From Shewanella seohaensis (GTDB lineage: Bacteria; Pseudomonadota; Gammaproteobacteria; Enterobacterales; Shewanellaceae): a DNA stretch of 64,000 nucleotides. The notes under the pieces were generated by a model. That model saw only the letters and a list, made by a program, of their open reading frames with translations, was not told where the DNA came from and did no database searches. Positions 45,590-55,486 of this stretch are shown here, in pieces (the stretch's first letter is position 1; each line of letters opens with the position of its first letter). The position numbers and the translations under genes are program-made. Location: NCBI RefSeq assembly GCF_025449215.1, contig NZ_CP104900.1, forward strand, positions 1,364,001-1,428,000, in the 5' to 3' direction.

Positions 45590-46148
45590 ATAGGGCTTTT
45601 GATATCTAGCTAAAAGATTTTCCACTATGGCGGATTAAATAGCCCAGCATACGCTGACTTTCAGTGGTGTAAGACGGCATATGAAACCCACCATGCCAAA
45701 TTGTTGAGCCTCAAACGAAGGCCAAAAACTTCTGGTAGTCAGGTTATTGCCTTGTCTTACAAAAGATATTCATTTATATCTCGATAAACTTAGTGATTAA
45801 GCACAGCCATTCCAGTGACACGCAGCAAGTACGTCCATGTATGCTCGACCGTGACATCCATGTCACGGACGGCCACTTCCATATCTGCGCTTAATCCTGC
45901 TGACCACAGCGTATCCTCTTAGCTTGAATATGCCTCAAATTTGTCTTTTCTTTGTAAAATTTAACAATGGGTGTCTCAATAGATTTATTACTTGAACCTC
46001 AGTCAAAAGATTTAACCTTAGTCAATTCAGCTTAAGTTTCTTTAGTTTACGAGCGGAATTTCGTAAGTTGAATCGTCTTATCTAAGTACTTATGCCTATA
46101 GGTATTATTTAATCATGGATTCAACCGTTTGTAGGATAGGAGGTTCGT
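45590..46148. other. Intergenic region with a strong hairpin
   Basis: About 560 bp with no convincing gene. It holds a perfect 9-bp palindrome CCGTGACAT-CC-ATGTCACGG at 45849-45868 and an AT-rich segment 45940-46100 that probably contains the promoter of the lipoprotein gene. GGAGG at 46139-46143 is that gene's ribosome-binding site. Confidence 0.55.
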
Positions 46149-46466
46149 TTGAAAAGGCTAGCCATAGCATTACTTATCAGTTTCTCCCTTAGTGCATGTT
46201 CTTCACTCAATGAAGTTAAATTAGACGCTCAATCGGCACCCAGTTATATCGGCGAAAAAGTCAAAGTCACCACTGTATCGGGTAAACAGGTGGAATTTAC
46301 CGTCGAAAGAGTGACTGATCAGCAGATTGAGGGAGAAGGAAAAGAAGTCAAAATTGAAGAGATACAAACATTGGAGGTTGAAGAGTTTAGCCCGCTAAAA
46401 TCGATATCACTCACAGCGGGTTTATATATGTTGGGTGCGGTAATTATTGCTGTTGTGGTGTTATAA
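46149..46466 (+). CDS. Small lipoprotein with C-terminal hydrophobic segment
   Basis: A 105-residue protein with a lipoprotein signal (ALLISFSLSAC, lipidated C17). The middle is a small beta-rich charged domain (VKVTTVSGKQVEFTVERV), and the last ~25 residues are hydrophobic (GLYMLGAVIIAVVVL). The start is TTG 46149, fixed by GGAGG 5 bases upstream. No known family is recognised; proteins with this layout are usually anchored in an envelope membrane. Confidence 0.75.
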   Translation: MKRLAIALLISFSLSACSSLNEVKLDAQSAPSYIGEKVKVTTVSGKQVEFTVERVTDQQIEGEGKEVKIEEIQTLEVEEFSPLKSISLTAGLYMLGAVIIAVVVL

Positions 46467-46586
46467 CGAATTATCAATTGCTTCCTAACTGGCACTCCAA
46501 ACCTCAAGTCACACTTAAGGTGTGCTTGTGATAAGCTGGCCGCTTTCTAATCAGGCAGTATTTGCTAATTAAGTTAAGGATAACCC

Positions 46587-47771
46587 ATGCGTTTGAGTGT
46601 TATTGGCTCCCTGCTATCGGGGCTGTTATTACTCCCAAGTGCCAATAGTGTTGGCGAGTCGCTTGAAACTGCGATTGTGTCGGAAAGCGTGCAAGGCGGT
46701 CAGTCAGTTAAGCTTGAAAGCCAAACTGCATCTTCAGCATCTAAGCTTGGGGAGATTAAGAGCTTAATCCAAGCGGCGATAATGGATTCGCCGCAGCCAT
46801 TTAGTGGTAGCGTTATTCTGCTTGAAGAGGGGAAACCACTGCTTGAATTACAAAAGGGTGAAGGTATCAATCAAGATTCGCGTTTTGTGATGGCATCGCT
46901 CTCGAAACAAATTACCGCAACGCTAGTGTTGCAAGCACTCGATGCGGGAAAACTCGATTTAAATCAAACGCTAAATCATTACCTTTTTGGCGGTCTTGAC
47001 GCGGAATCTAAGGCGCTAAAAGCCATTGATGCGGGCACTCATGTGGGGGATTTGAATCCCAACCGTTATGATGAGCGCATTACTTTGCACCAACTGCTGA
47101 ACCATACATCGGGTGTTGCCAGCATTGGACAGGCCAATCGCTTCGAGCCGGGTAGCCAATTTGAATACTCTAATTTGGGTTATTCACTGCTTGGGCAAGT
47201 GCTCGAGAAGGTGAATCATCAATCCTTTACCGAGCAGGTGACACAATTTGCTGCGCGATATCAACTTAATGGCTTAAGTGCCGAGCAGGGAAGTCTTGAG
47301 GCGATTCAAGCCAAAGTGCCTAGCTTGGCGGTGGGATTGCAGGAAGGCGAAGTGATTGCCCCTGCTGAGCTGGTGATTGATGAAGCGTTATTGCCCGCAG
47401 GGGGATTAATTGCCTCGACGGCTACTTATGCCGACTTTCAGCAGCAATTACATGCTGGCAAGTTGTTAAGCCCTGAAAGTTATCAGCGGATGACCACTGC
47501 GTATATCGAGTTGCCATTTTTGTGGCCGAATATGCGCTATGGTTATGGGATAAGGATCAATAAGGACAATGACTTGGTCGAATATAGCCATACGGGGTAT
47601 GTTTCGGGTTATATGTCGATGACGCTACATTATCCTGAATTTAATCTGGACTTAGTCATGCTGGAAAACCTCTCCTTAAACCTTAACGACCGTAACCGGG
47701 TATTTGAACTGCATAATCAAATACGCCAAATCATTCGTAGTCAGTTGCTTGCTAAAGCTTTTAAGGCTTAA
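46587..47771 (+). CDS. Serine hydrolase of the class C beta-lactamase/D-peptidase family
   Basis: A 394-residue exported enzyme (signal MRLSVIGSLLSGLLLLPSANS). The active-site motif S104-L-S-K107 (VMASLSKQITA), the second motif YSNLGYS and an HTG-like third motif (SHTGYVSGY) are in order, followed by family helices. Members include esterases, D-aminopeptidases and AmpC-type enzymes; classic AmpC features are incomplete, so an antibiotic-resistance role is not claimed. Terminator hairpin follows. Confidence 0.86.
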   Translation: MRLSVIGSLLSGLLLLPSANSVGESLETAIVSESVQGGQSVKLESQTASSASKLGEIKSLIQAAIMDSPQPFSGSVILLEEGKPLLELQKGEGINQDSRFVMASLSKQITATLVLQALDAGKLDLNQTLNHYLFGGLDAESKALKAIDAGTHVGDLNPNRYDERITLHQLLNHTSGVASIGQANRFEPGSQFEYSNLGYSLLGQVLEKVNHQSFTEQVTQFAARYQLNGLSAEQGSLEAIQAKVPSLAVGLQEGEVIAPAELVIDEALLPAGGLIASTATYADFQQQLHAGKLLSPESYQRMTTAYIELPFLWPNMRYGYGIRINKDNDLVEYSHTGYVSGYMSMTLHYPEFNLDLVMLENLSLNLNDRNRVFELHNQIRQIIRSQLLAKAFKA

Positions 47772-47840
47772 GACTTGCCATTATGTTGGCTAATAGCCAT
47801 CCAAGTGTGCAGGTGCGAAGGTAGGCCTAACTTCGAAAGC

Positions 47841-47879
47841 ATAAAGCCCCTTTAAGTGACGATATAAAAGGGGCTTTAT
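47841..47879. terminator. Terminator between serine hydrolase and ankyrin gene
   Basis: A 14-bp stem ATAAAGCCCCTTTA / TAAAGGGGCTTTAT (one bulge) lies between convergent genes. Confidence 0.85.
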
Positions 47880-47907
47880 CTTGGGTTGCTAGCTAAGGTG
47901 CTAACTG

Positions 47908-50358
47908 TTACCAAAAGCGCTTTCTTAGCGCGGTTTCGATTTCAATTTCAACCCTAAAGTATTGCAAAATTGTCCAAACAGAATCGACTAAGGCTTCGGT
48001 AAGTGCGGGATAATCATCCCCGATAACCTTGTTGATTTCATCAACCATTTCATCGAGATAGTCCTGAACCCCTTCTTCAAATTCGGCTTTTGTCGCTTGA
48101 TTGCGGAAAAAGCTAAAGTTGTCGAGCTTTTCAATCAATAGTTCGACCTGTTCTTTAACCGAGTTTAACTGTTGAGCCGTGATGCTTGGATCGCTGGCTA
48201 TCGGCTTAAAGAAATGCAGCACTCTGTTTTTGAGATCAAACAGCGTCGGGATTTTGCTTCTATCCACCGCCGCATCACTGACCTCTAATCTAGTTTTATG
48301 AGTATGTGCATGTTTTGGTGCCTCCACATGGGTTGTGCCACATTCAAGCGTAAGCGATGCGACTTCTGGCTTCGCTACGTTATGGTCGATAACTGTGGGT
48401 GCTGCTGGGATTTCACGCCCTAGCTTCTGTAATAGCCGACGTTGGAAATAACTTTGTGGTTGAGCTTTACTCAGAGCTTGCTCAAGTTGGGACTCACTGT
48501 AGGGGACGATTTGCAGTAGTACTTCGAAAATCTCTTTATATTCCTGCTCCATCGTCACGCTTAGCGGGCTATTACCGACACTATTAGTTACGGTTAAGTC
48601 AGCGCCATATTGCTGCAACAGTCTTAAGATCCGCACCGCCGTTGACTCAAAGCGAGGAAACTCAATAGAACTGCCGCCCATCACGGCGCAAAGGGCGGGG
48701 GTGGTGTCTTCGGCATTGATGGCATTGGGGTTGGCGCCATGTTCGAGTAACACTTCAGCACAGGATTGTGCGCCGTAATAGCAGGCACACATCAGTGGTG
48801 TAAATTGTTCATCTACTGAGAATTCTTCAATTTTGGCTCCGTGGCGCAGTAATCGTTCCACGGTATTACGCCGCATCGGGCCAGTGATTTGATCCCACCA
48901 GTAGGTCGAAATCGCCTTGTGCAATATGGGCGAATTATCGTGACCGCAATGGGTGAAAATATCTCCGCCTTGGTTAATCAGCCATTCAAGTACTTGGGTT
49001 CGACAGGCGATGGCCGCAGCGGACACATAGTTAGTGTTGTAGATATTGGTAAGGCTTAAATCGAGTCCTTTGGTGAGCAGATATTCCATCACTTGGATAA
49101 GTGTGGCTTGATCTTCTTTACCCGAACCACGTTGGCAAATAGTCAGCAAGCTTGGTTCATCCACCGCACCAAATTTTTTATTGATATCCATACCATATTT
49201 TATGAAGAGGTCGAGAAACTCCGGTAGAAAGGTTTTCTTCTCGACCATTGGATAAACCAATAGTCGCAAGTTCGACCAGGCCAACATTTCGTAGGGTTTA
49301 CCCGCATTCATAAACACGGAATTTGGATTCGCGCCATATTTGAGCAACAGCTCTAGTGCTTGGTAGATATACTCCCGTTTATTCACATCGGTAAATTGGG
49401 CGTTATCAATAAATTGGTTGAGCACGGGTGAATGGTCGGCATCAGGCGGTGTCATCCTATAGATGCGATTGATATCGACGGTCGCCTTAATCAATTTTTC
49501 GATAATGCTGAGGTCAAATTCTGAGGTCAATGCCGCATAGAGCAAACTTTTCGCGTGGGAGTCGGCCTTGAGCTGCGAATAATGATCTAGCAGATATTCA
49601 GTGTATTCTTGCGCTTTTGCGTAGACACAGAGTTCGAGTAAATTGGCGTCATCCCAAAAGCTGCTATCGTTGGCCATAATATAACGAGACTTTTTATACT
49701 CAGGATAGCGTTTTACTAATGGTTCGAAGGTTTCAACTCCCCAAAAATCGCTGGAAAGAATAATCTCTTCTATCAGGCTTAATTGGCCAATGTCCAAATA
49801 AATGTCTTTATTAATAATATGTAAAAAGACTTCTTTACTGCGATCTGCATAAAGGATTTCTAAGGGATGATTTAACTCGCCATTGGTCCAAAAACTCACC
49901 GAATGATTGATATCCAGTCCCTGCTCCAGCAGCAGATCTAGCATAGCGATGCGCTGATTATCTTGATAAATATATTGTGGGTTAGGGTGGTATAAGTAGT
50001 TTAACCAGCAGTTATTATATTGATTTTGGTAGTAAAGATTAGCGCCAGCCTTGAGGTAGAGCTTTACCAATTCAGGATTATTAAATTCAAGTGCAGAGTG
50101 TAAGGCACTAAAACCATTACATTCAATTTGAGCGCCATTATCCAGCAGATATTGTATCAATTCGAGGTCGGATTCAGGACTACGAGAAAGCGGGACTAAC
50201 ACATTACAGGGGGAAGTATCGGGATCAATAAAATTAATATCACCGCCATTGGCGAGGTACTTTGTTATTTTTTGTATTTTCTTGGTCGTCGACAATTCGT
50301 TATCTAAACATATTTCCCGCAGAGTGAGGTTATTATCACCAAAAATCCAATTTAGCAT
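47908..50358 (-). CDS. Large ankyrin-repeat protein
   Basis: An 816-residue soluble protein. At least eight ankyrin-like repeats are visible, for example GFSALHSALEFNNPELVKLY, FTPLMCACYYGAQSCAEVLL and TPALCAVMGGSS, interspersed with long diverged units. The C-terminal ~180 residues are helical, with no repeat (EQVELLIEKLDNFSFFRN). There is no signal peptide or membrane segment. Ankyrin arrays are protein-binding scaffolds; partners are unknown. It is flanked by unrelated genes and has slightly lower GC than its neighbours. Confidence 0.85.
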   Translation of the reverse strand: MLNWIFGDNNLTLREICLDNELSTTKKIQKITKYLANGGDINFIDPDTSPCNVLVPLSRSPESDLELIQYLLDNGAQIECNGFSALHSALEFNNPELVKLYLKAGANLYYQNQYNNCWLNYLYHPNPQYIYQDNQRIAMLDLLLEQGLDINHSVSFWTNGELNHPLEILYADRSKEVFLHIINKDIYLDIGQLSLIEEIILSSDFWGVETFEPLVKRYPEYKKSRYIMANDSSFWDDANLLELCVYAKAQEYTEYLLDHYSQLKADSHAKSLLYAALTSEFDLSIIEKLIKATVDINRIYRMTPPDADHSPVLNQFIDNAQFTDVNKREYIYQALELLLKYGANPNSVFMNAGKPYEMLAWSNLRLLVYPMVEKKTFLPEFLDLFIKYGMDINKKFGAVDEPSLLTICQRGSGKEDQATLIQVMEYLLTKGLDLSLTNIYNTNYVSAAAIACRTQVLEWLINQGGDIFTHCGHDNSPILHKAISTYWWDQITGPMRRNTVERLLRHGAKIEEFSVDEQFTPLMCACYYGAQSCAEVLLEHGANPNAINAEDTTPALCAVMGGSSIEFPRFESTAVRILRLLQQYGADLTVTNSVGNSPLSVTMEQEYKEIFEVLLQIVPYSESQLEQALSKAQPQSYFQRRLLQKLGREIPAAPTVIDHNVAKPEVASLTLECGTTHVEAPKHAHTHKTRLEVSDAAVDRSKIPTLFDLKNRVLHFFKPIASDPSITAQQLNSVKEQVELLIEKLDNFSFFRNQATKAEFEEGVQDYLDEMVDEINKVIGDDYPALTEALVDSVWTILQYFRVEIEIETALRKRFW

Positions 50359-50592
50359 GGGCTTCCCTAATTATTTAACAATAATGCAGCAAATTCATCT
50401 AGATAAATATCATTTTACCGGATGAAAAAGAGGCCTAGTTTAATACAGGTGCTGAATAAAAAACTATGCGAATTAGGAGGGATAACAACAGACTTGGTCG
50501 AATTTGGGCATAAATCACAACACATTATTCAATGAGTAAATTACTCATTTACGGGTTCAGCAGGCCTATGGCCTGCTGATATTGGCGAGTGG

Positions 50593-51573
50593 TTATGGGG
50601 TTTGCTCGGCGTGCAGTGGTAATAGCATTGGGATTTCACAGGCGTCGTGGCCAGTATTACCAAGTGGGGCGCTTAGGTAGTTAAACCCTAAGTGTTCGTA
50701 GAGTTTTAGGGCCTCTTTGAGCAATGCGGTGGTTTCGAGATAGCAGCTCTGATAACCCGCTTCACGGGCGAAGTCTAAGGCCTGCAGCGCTAAACGCTTG
50801 GCTAAGCCTTTACCGCGGATCTCAGGCATAAAGTACATTTTTTGCAGCTCACAAATACCTTCATTGTTAGCCAGTGGCGCTATGCCTGCGCCGCCAACCA
50901 CTTGGCCTTCATGTTCTATCACCCAGTATTGGGCGCCCGGCTGCGAATAGATTTGGCTTAAACAATCTAAGGTTGGGTCAGCAACGCTATAGCCTTTATC
51001 CGCGGTTAAGCCGTATTCGGCGGAAACCGCGCGGATCACTTGGGCAATGGCGGCATCATCGGCGGCGGTGGCTTCACGGATAAGATAACCCGATTGTTGT
51101 TTGGCTTTATGTATGGCTTGGTTGTATTGCATTAGGGCTTGCTCGATTTGTTGAATTTGCTCTGGGGTCAGCTGAGCCAAGATTTCTTGAAAGAGTTGAT
51201 TTTGCTGGCTATCTAATTTTGCGAGCAGCTTTTTACCCGCAGGAGTCAGTTGTACGACGAGGCAGCGATTATCCCGCGGATGCATTTGGCTCTGGGCGAG
51301 GTTTTTATCGACTAAGTGTTTGATTGCACGGCTAGCATTGGATTTATCTATGCTCAGTTTGCAGGCGAGTTCCTTAATGGTTTGCGGTTGATTGCCTATC
51401 TCAAACAAGGCATGGGCCTGTACTGGGGACAGAGGTAAATCGCCAAAGGCCGCATTGAGCATGCCTAAGTGTCTGACCATATAGCGGGAAAGGTGTCTCA
51501 GTTGGCTAGATGAGCCGGGATCATTTGCCATAGTCGGATTGAATGCCATCAGGGTTAACCAAAGTTGAGCCAT
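50593..51573 (-). CDS. MarR-type regulator fused to a GNAT acetyltransferase
   Basis: A 326-residue two-domain protein. Residues about 25-160 form a winged-helix MarR domain ([40 protein letters not shown] and the wing [20 protein letters not shown]). Residues about 165-320 form a GNAT domain ([39 protein letters not shown]). The fusion is a known arrangement, in which a regulator carries its own acetyltransferase; effector and substrate are unknown. The first 15 residues may be part of a too-long start (alternative GTG/ATG further in). Confidence 0.88.
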   Translation of the reverse strand: MAQLWLTLMAFNPTMANDPGSSSQLRHLSRYMVRHLGMLNAAFGDLPLSPVQAHALFEIGNQPQTIKELACKLSIDKSNASRAIKHLVDKNLAQSQMHPRDNRCLVVQLTPAGKKLLAKLDSQQNQLFQEILAQLTPEQIQQIEQALMQYNQAIHKAKQQSGYLIREATAADDAAIAQVIRAVSAEYGLTADKGYSVADPTLDCLSQIYSQPGAQYWVIEHEGQVVGGAGIAPLANNEGICELQKMYFMPEIRGKGLAKRLALQALDFAREAGYQSCYLETTALLKEALKLYEHLGFNYLSAPLGNTGHDACEIPMLLPLHAEQTP

Positions 51574-51679
51574 GCAGCACTTGTGTGGGCTGGCAGTGGC
51601 TCAGTTCGAATCATTTAGTTGCAAGTTACAACGAAATTAGCGGGCTTTGCTCGGCTTTGCAATATTTCATTAACAAAAT

Positions 51680-52219
51680 TTAAGGGTACATCTCAGGATT
51701 TAAAAACGGCGCCATGGCGAGGATGATCGCTTGGGTGTAATTGCTCTCACGGGTGGCGTGGCCGTGGGTGAGTAGGCCTATTGCGCCACCTTTTTGTTTA
51801 ATGTTAACCGTATTAAACAGTCTATCCATCACATGACCCAACTCTTCACCCGCCTCGAGCGCCTGATAGACCTGCATAGGTAGTGGCAACAAGGCGCCTC
51901 GGCCAATGCTCAAACGGGCTTGGTGGGCAATCGCAATATAGGCGAAGGTCGCAGGACCAAACTCGAAACAATCGACGCCGCCTTCCATCGCAAAGTAATA
52001 ATCCGCTTCAACGTGTTGCTGGCAATAGTGGACACGGTTGATAGCCCCTTGGCGGGTGTCGCTATCTGTCATTGGCTGCGCGGGCACGCCGGATGGCGCA
52101 TCCATACCTTGAGTTTGGATCTCATAGTCGGGGAAGAGCAGCGCCATAGCATTGGCCGCCGCGTTAATTTTGACGGGGTTTTTCGAACCGACGATCACTT
52201 TGATAATGTTTTGTTGCAT
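51680..52219 (-). CDS. yjjX: Inosine/xanthosine triphosphatase (YjjX family)
   Basis: A 179-residue house-cleaning nucleoside triphosphatase that removes ITP and XTP. Family motifs: KVIVGSKNPVKINAA at the N terminus, GMDAPSGVPAQPMTDSDTRQ, and FAMEGGVDCFEFGPATFAY with acidic metal ligands. Length is near E. coli YjjX (about 170). Confidence 0.92.
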   Translation of the reverse strand: MQQNIIKVIVGSKNPVKINAAANAMALLFPDYEIQTQGMDAPSGVPAQPMTDSDTRQGAINRVHYCQQHVEADYYFAMEGGVDCFEFGPATFAYIAIAHQARLSIGRGALLPLPMQVYQALEAGEELGHVMDRLFNTVNIKQKGGAIGLLTHGHATRESNYTQAIILAMAPFLNPEMYP

Positions 52220-52475
52220 ATAAGTTATTTATTTTGGTTTTTAATGTGGACGCTCGTTTGAATCATTGCTTAAATGGTCGGAGGTGTCTCGCCTCTGGGT
52301 TTTCTATTTTGCCATATTCATCGCCTTGGCTCAGTAAAAAAGCGAATGTATGGGGAGCAAATAGCCAGAGTCGTGCATCAGGAAGCGACATACGACTATT
52401 GCTCCTTCAGTCAATTAGCTGATTTAAGCAGTAAAGCTATGTCATTGAAGGAACTAAAATTAAGAGATAATAATA

Positions 52476-55043
52476 ATGAAATTCAACAAACTCATGATCG
52501 CGATGGGGATGGCCTGCGGCGTTATGCTCACAGGCTGTAACGACAGCGAAGATAGCACTCCACCTACCGAACCTGAAACCCAGCTGCAAACCTTTGCCCC
52601 CAACGGCTTACTCAAAGTCAATATTCGTCGAACTACCTACGGTGTGCCCCATATCCAAGCCGATAACTTAGAAAGCTTAGGTTTTGGTAGCGGTTACGCG
52701 CAGGCGCAGGACAACCTCTGCGTGCTCGCCGATGGTTTTATTAAGGCCAACTCCCAACGCTCTATGTACTTTGGTCCCCATGCGTCGATTGATTTCACCA
52801 CAGGGCAGCCCACCTCAGAAGACAATGGCAACTTAATCTCCGACTTTGCCTATAAAGCCTTAAAAATCCGTGAGCAAGCTGAGGCCAAGTGGCCACAGTT
52901 TAGCGAGCGCTCCCGTGCATTAATCCAAGGTTTTACCGCGGGTTATAACCAATACCTTGCCGATGTTGAGGCGGGTAAACAAACCGCCGAACCTTTCTGT
53001 GGCGGTCAACCGTGGGTGAAGCCCATTGTGCCAGAGGATGTGGTCACTTATCTGTTTTCCATCGCCCTATTACCCGGCGCGGCTAACTTCCTCGATTTGA
53101 TTTTCTACGCCAACCCAGGGGATGGGCAGGAGTACATGCCACGCATCGTCGGACCTGCACCAAGCCAAGAACAAACCGCGTTTGTCAGCGATATGCAGTC
53201 TAAGTTGCTTGCCCGTGCGGCGCGCATTACCACACCCGAGACCAATCCTCGGGATTTAGGCTCTAACGGTTGGGGTTTGGGTAAAGATAAGACCGAAAAT
53301 GGTCGCGGCATGGTGCTAGGCAATCCGCATTTCCCACACACGGGCAACCTGCGCTTCTGGCAATCGCACATTACTATCCCTGGCCAATTGGATATGATGG
53401 GCGGCTCGCTGGTGGGCATGCCAGGCCCTATCAACATTGGGTTTAACAAAGACTTAGCTTGGACTCATACCTTCTCAACCGCCGAACATTTTGTGATGTA
53501 TAACCTCGAGTTGGTCTCGGGCGACAGATTGCAATACCTGTTTGATGGGCAGCCGATGCCGATCAATAAAGAGACAGTGTCTATCTTAGTGAACGCCGGC
53601 CCCGCTGGCATGTTAGTGGCCGAAAAGGATATTTATACCACGGCAAAAGGACCTATGGTCGAGGCGCCACCTTCGCTTGCACCTTTTGGTTGGGATGATG
53701 GCAGTGCCTTTATGATCCAAGATGCCAACATGGCAACTATGGATCCGGTCGATCATTGGCTCGCCATGAACTTAGCGACTAATAAAGACGAATTCCAACA
53801 AGCCTTTAAAGATTACGATGGGGTAATTTTCAATAACACTATGTATGCCGATAAAGAGGGTAACGCCTTCTACATCGACGACTCGACCGTGCCCGGTCTA
53901 TCCGAGGCGGCCGTAGTGGTGCTCAAGACTTCGCCCGATATTAAGGCGGCCAAGCAGCAGGCGGGCTTTACCATTCTGCCGGGGAATACCTCATTATTTA
54001 GCTTTAATGGCCCAACCCCTTATGAGCGTGCGCCTAAGCTTGAGCGTAGCGACTTTGTGCAAAACTCCAATGACTCCTTCTGGTCAACCAACCTGAATGA
54101 GCCGCTGACGTACTTCTCGCCTATGTATGGTCCAGAAGCCGGGCAATTATCGCTGCGTACTCGTATGGGCTTAACCTTAATGCAGGATGCGGCGGGTAGC
54201 GATGGCAAGTTTAATCTGGAAGAGTTAGAAGCCGCGGTATTGTCGAATCGCAGTTATTTAGCTGAGTTGGTATTGCCGGATTTGATTGCCCAATGTGAGG
54301 CGCAGGGCAGTACGCCTGTGGTGGTATCTGCGAGCTTATCTAAGGATCTCACCTCAGCCTGTGCAGCGCTCAAAGCCTGGAACGGTAAGCAAGATAACGA
54401 CAGTAAAGGCGGCGCCTTATTGCGTGAGTTTGCCCATCAGTTCAGCCAAAAAACCATGCTGACCAAGGGATTCGACCCCGCGAATGCGGCGACCACGCCT
54501 AACACGCTCACCACCGACGGTAGCGCATTAGTGGCGCTTGCCCATGCGGCCTTGAATCTTGAAGCCGCAGGTTTTGCCTTAGATGCACCGCTAGGTGATG
54601 TGCAGTTTGTCGAGAAATCACTCCCCGATGGCACTGCCAGCGGCGCGCGTTTACCTTGGCCGGGCAGCCATAACGCAGAAGGTGGATTCAACGTATTTTC
54701 GACGAGCTTATCGGGAGATGACACTCTGATCCCGCAGCATAAGTACGCGCCTTTGATGGACGTTGTTACGGGTAAGGCGATGGCCTCAGGCATGACGGTC
54801 AAGGGTTACCAAGTGCGTTACGGCTCAAGCTGGATGATGGCGGTAAGCTTTACCGATGAAGGCCCTGTCGCGCGCGGCATACTCACCTATTCGGAGTCGA
54901 GCAACATACTGTCACCTTCCTTTACCGACCAAAGCAATCTGTATTCCAGCAGTAAGAGTTTCCGTCCTTTACTGTTTAAGGAAGCCGATATTGCCCCTGC
55001 GGTGATTTCGACTACAGAGCTGACACTGCAAAAAGCCCAGTAA
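52476..55043 (+). CDS. Penicillin acylase family (Ntn-hydrolase) lipoprotein
   Basis: An 855-residue exported acylase. The lipoprotein signal ends GVMLTGC (C21). The alpha-chain part contains VNIRRTTYGVPHIQADN and AQAQDNLCVLADGF. The beta chain begins at S263 in LGSNGWGLGKDK, where autocatalytic cleavage exposes the nucleophilic Ser. Later the beta chain has HTFSTAEHFVMYNLEL and NSNDSFWSTNLNEPL (oxyanion Asn). The family includes penicillin, cephalosporin and acyl-homoserine lactone acylases; which one applies cannot be told. Position at the surface would allow quorum-signal or siderophore processing. Confidence 0.9.
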   Translation: MKFNKLMIAMGMACGVMLTGCNDSEDSTPPTEPETQLQTFAPNGLLKVNIRRTTYGVPHIQADNLESLGFGSGYAQAQDNLCVLADGFIKANSQRSMYFGPHASIDFTTGQPTSEDNGNLISDFAYKALKIREQAEAKWPQFSERSRALIQGFTAGYNQYLADVEAGKQTAEPFCGGQPWVKPIVPEDVVTYLFSIALLPGAANFLDLIFYANPGDGQEYMPRIVGPAPSQEQTAFVSDMQSKLLARAARITTPETNPRDLGSNGWGLGKDKTENGRGMVLGNPHFPHTGNLRFWQSHITIPGQLDMMGGSLVGMPGPINIGFNKDLAWTHTFSTAEHFVMYNLELVSGDRLQYLFDGQPMPINKETVSILVNAGPAGMLVAEKDIYTTAKGPMVEAPPSLAPFGWDDGSAFMIQDANMATMDPVDHWLAMNLATNKDEFQQAFKDYDGVIFNNTMYADKEGNAFYIDDSTVPGLSEAAVVVLKTSPDIKAAKQQAGFTILPGNTSLFSFNGPTPYERAPKLERSDFVQNSNDSFWSTNLNEPLTYFSPMYGPEAGQLSLRTRMGLTLMQDAAGSDGKFNLEELEAAVLSNRSYLAELVLPDLIAQCEAQGSTPVVVSASLSKDLTSACAALKAWNGKQDNDSKGGALLREFAHQFSQKTMLTKGFDPANAATTPNTLTTDGSALVALAHAALNLEAAGFALDAPLGDVQFVEKSLPDGTASGARLPWPGSHNAEGGFNVFSTSLSGDDTLIPQHKYAPLMDVVTGKAMASGMTVKGYQVRYGSSWMMAVSFTDEGPVARGILTYSESSNILSPSFTDQSNLYSSSKSFRPLLFKEADIAPAVISTTELTLQKAQ

Positions 55044-55066
55044 TGGCTGAGTTGTCGTTAATCGAT

Positions 55067-55091
55067 AGGCCCACTTAGGTGGGCCTTTTTT
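55067..55091 (+). terminator. Terminator after acylase gene
   Basis: An 8-bp stem AGGCCCAC / GTGGGCCT with TTAG loop is followed by a T run. Confidence 0.9.
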
Positions 55092-55486
55092 ATGGGCTTT
55101 CTCTGGCGCAGCGCTTGCTGTTTCAAAATGTAAAAATTTAACAATATGGAGGGTGATCTACTTCAAACTTTATTAGCACTTGATTGAGTTCTATCCCAAT
55201 TGGGCGATTTTTGCGACTTAACGCCACTTTGGTTTTTTTATCGACGACATGCAGATGTCGCAACTTAGGTGCTTGGGTGAATTTACTGTGTCTTCTTGGT
55301 GATTTATTGTGATCGTTTTGATGCGTTATTGAAAATTTATTACGCCAAATCATGGATCTAGGTCGCAATATCCGTTTTATTTGAAATTTCATTACTTAAA
55401 ATGGCGTTAGATCAACTTTTGCTAAAGCTTTTTCGCTATCCTTACGCCGAATTTTTTATGCGGTATCACCGTAAGGTAATTTTAAT
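55092..55486. other. Gap upstream of the sdaC-like gene
   Basis: About 395 bp of AT-rich sequence. A frame on the minus strand (55138-55392) encodes a basic, unrecognised stretch and has no Shine-Dalgarno, so I do not call it. The stretch most likely holds the promoter of the transporter. Confidence 0.4.

Noticed and set aside
46587..47771. Serine hydrolase as an antibiotic-resistance beta-lactamase
   Set aside because: It has the SxxK and YxN motifs of the superfamily, but nothing specific to AmpC.
55138..55392. 84-codon minus-strand frame upstream of the sdaC-like gene
   Set aside because: Basic, unrecognised, and no ribosome-binding site; likely chance in AT-rich promoter DNA.
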